Shown piece by piece: positions 63,091 to 64,000 of a stretch of DNA of 64,000 nucleotides. The position numbers and the translations under genes are program-made. Position 1 is the stretch's first letter, and the number at the start of each line of letters is the position of its first letter. Below the pieces are notes generated by a model that did not search any database, was not told the origin of the DNA, and worked only from the letters and a program-made list of their open reading frames with translations. The DNA comes from Ovis canadensis (Eukaryota; Chordata; Mammalia; Artiodactyla; Bovidae). The stretch is taken from contig NC_091246.1 in NCBI RefSeq assembly GCF_042477335.2, positions 15,621,001-15,685,000 on the forward strand, written 5' to 3'.

Positions 63091-63344
63091 GCACCTGAAT
63101 GAAAGACTAGACGGCAAATCATGCTGTTCAACTTGACACAAGTCCCTCTGCATGTACTCTAGATAAGGGGTGAAGGAAGACGAGCAGGAATTCAGACGTC
63201 GGAGCATTCTATGAGGACAGAAAGAAAATGAGCCCCCAAAAGAAGTGATTAAGAAGCAGGCAAACTGCTGGCTGTGTCGCAGCATCTTTTATTTCCGGGC
63301 GCTTCATTTCAGGGTTGTTAGATTCCTTGAAATAGCACTTGAGA

Positions 63345-63480
63345 GTAAAGGATTAAGGCTTGGATTCAGTTTTCCATCTATAAAATGGAGTTAATAGTAG
63401 CTGCTATGATGGGTGGCTGAGAGGATAAAAGTGAGGTAACAGGTGAAAAGTGCCCAGCAGATCACCTGGAAGCAGGTATA
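63345..63480 (+). mobile_element. MIR SINE
   Basis: 'cagttttccatctataaaatgg', 'gagaggataaaagtgaggtaac'. Confidence 0.75.
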
Positions 63481-64000
63481 AAGGGCTCCTGGGTTCTGGG
63501 AAGGGTTTTAGACCTGCTGGGAACATCTGGGCAGTCTCTTAACGCAGAAGCTAGCTTATACAGGGACTTTCACACAGAAGCACTGAATCTTGATGAAATT
63601 ATTCTTCACCATAGGGCTTAGGGCACAGGGGAGCTGACAGCAGGGTGTGCTGCCCAATGCCAGCAGGAGGCTGGCGCAGGCCAATAACAGTGTTACGATG
63701 TTAATCATTAAAATGCTCTGTCTGTTTTTGTCTGGGGACCAGTCATGTCGATCTTTGTTCTCCCTCTATTAAGATGAAAGGTGAAGTACTACCAAAGGTG
63801 ATGACTCCAAGCTGAGCCAAGAGGGTGGCAGGCCTGCCTGGCCACCTGCAGGGCAAGGCTCTGTCTCCCTCAGTCCCCAGCCTTCTTGGGGTTCTTGGAA
63901 AGGACAGCTGAGTAGGGAGGAAAAGGAGGAAAGGCAGGTTAGTTCCTCTTCCCAAGAGGCCAGGCTCCACCGAATCAAATGAGAGTCCTCCTTGGCTGGC
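63481..64000. other. No recognised feature
   Basis: About 500 bases of unique-looking DNA to the window end. ORFs of 69-75 codons on the minus strand overlap one another and show no domain. Confidence 0.4.

Noticed and set aside
1-64000. CRISPR array, operon, prophage, integron or secondary-metabolite cluster
   Set aside because: No regularly spaced identical repeats with unique spacers, no closely packed same-strand genes, no phage or integrase proteins. The repeat content is that of a ruminant chromosome.
1-64000. Genuine tRNA genes
   Set aside because: The many B-box-like 'ggttcgatccctgg' matches all belong to CHR and Bov-tA SINEs derived from tRNA-Glu; none has a full cloverleaf outside a SINE.

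Overview
The window is nuclear DNA of a ruminant (cattle, sheep, goat, buffalo, deer or a relative). The diagnostic evidence is its interspersed repeats: Bov-tA and Bov-A2 SINEs, 3' ends of the BovB (RTE-type) LINE, and CHR-family tRNA-Glu SINEs. These lie among older mammalian repeats (MIR, L2, L3/CR1, L1, MLT1/MLT2 LTRs, MER5A, MER58, Tigger-like). I cannot tell which ruminant species it is from sequence alone. No bacterial, viral or plasmid architecture is present, and none of the open reading frames forms an operon or a recognisable cellular protein.

I recognise no complete protein-coding gene. The only reading frames with recognisable protein content are decayed BovB reverse-transcriptase pieces: about 2.53-3.88 kb with the YADD motif, and about 36.55-36.94 kb (C-terminal part only). 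The only strong sign of a cellular gene is a CpG-rich block at about 23.77-24.56 kb. It contains GC boxes, a CCAAT motif, a NotI site, and a compact CRE-like / MEF2-like / TATA-like cluster at 24291-24328. This looks like the promoter and non-coding first exon of a gene whose coding exons lie outside the window or are too short to recognise. I could not name that gene or fix its direction; the TATA-like box favours the + strand.

Layout. 0-9 kb is dense in repeats and includes a four-level nest at 1.8-4.9 kb (BovB inside a CHR SINE inside an L1 inside an L3/CR1). 9-16 kb mixes repeats with repeat-poor stretches. 17-22 kb is rich in SINEs, including two SINEs inserted one after the other at the same target site (17259-17759). 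22.4-25 kb is nearly repeat-free and holds the CpG island. 25-34 kb is mostly unique sequence with old MIR/L2 and a (CA)n tract. 34.6-36.96 kb is another nested block (MER58 carrying a CHR SINE and a BovB end, an L1 3' end, a BovB C-terminus). 37-48 kb is largely old repeats and unique DNA, with a BovB 5'/3' chimera at 45.8-46.2 kb. 48.9-53.7 kb has an MLT2 LTR and CHR/Bov-tA insertions. 55.9-62.2 kb has clustered young SINEs, including two dimeric tRNA-Glu SINEs in opposite orientation. The rest is old repeats and unannotated single-copy sequence.

I looked for an undescribed biological system and found none I can support. The items most worth following up are the unassigned CpG-island promoter, several repeat-free AT-rich blocks that may be conserved regulatory elements, a 49-bp diverged duplicate (40081 and 42023), and the insertion histories recorded in the nested repeats. 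Family names come from memory of consensus sequences; repeat boundaries are good to a few bases where target-site duplications are quoted and otherwise to roughly 10-30 bases.
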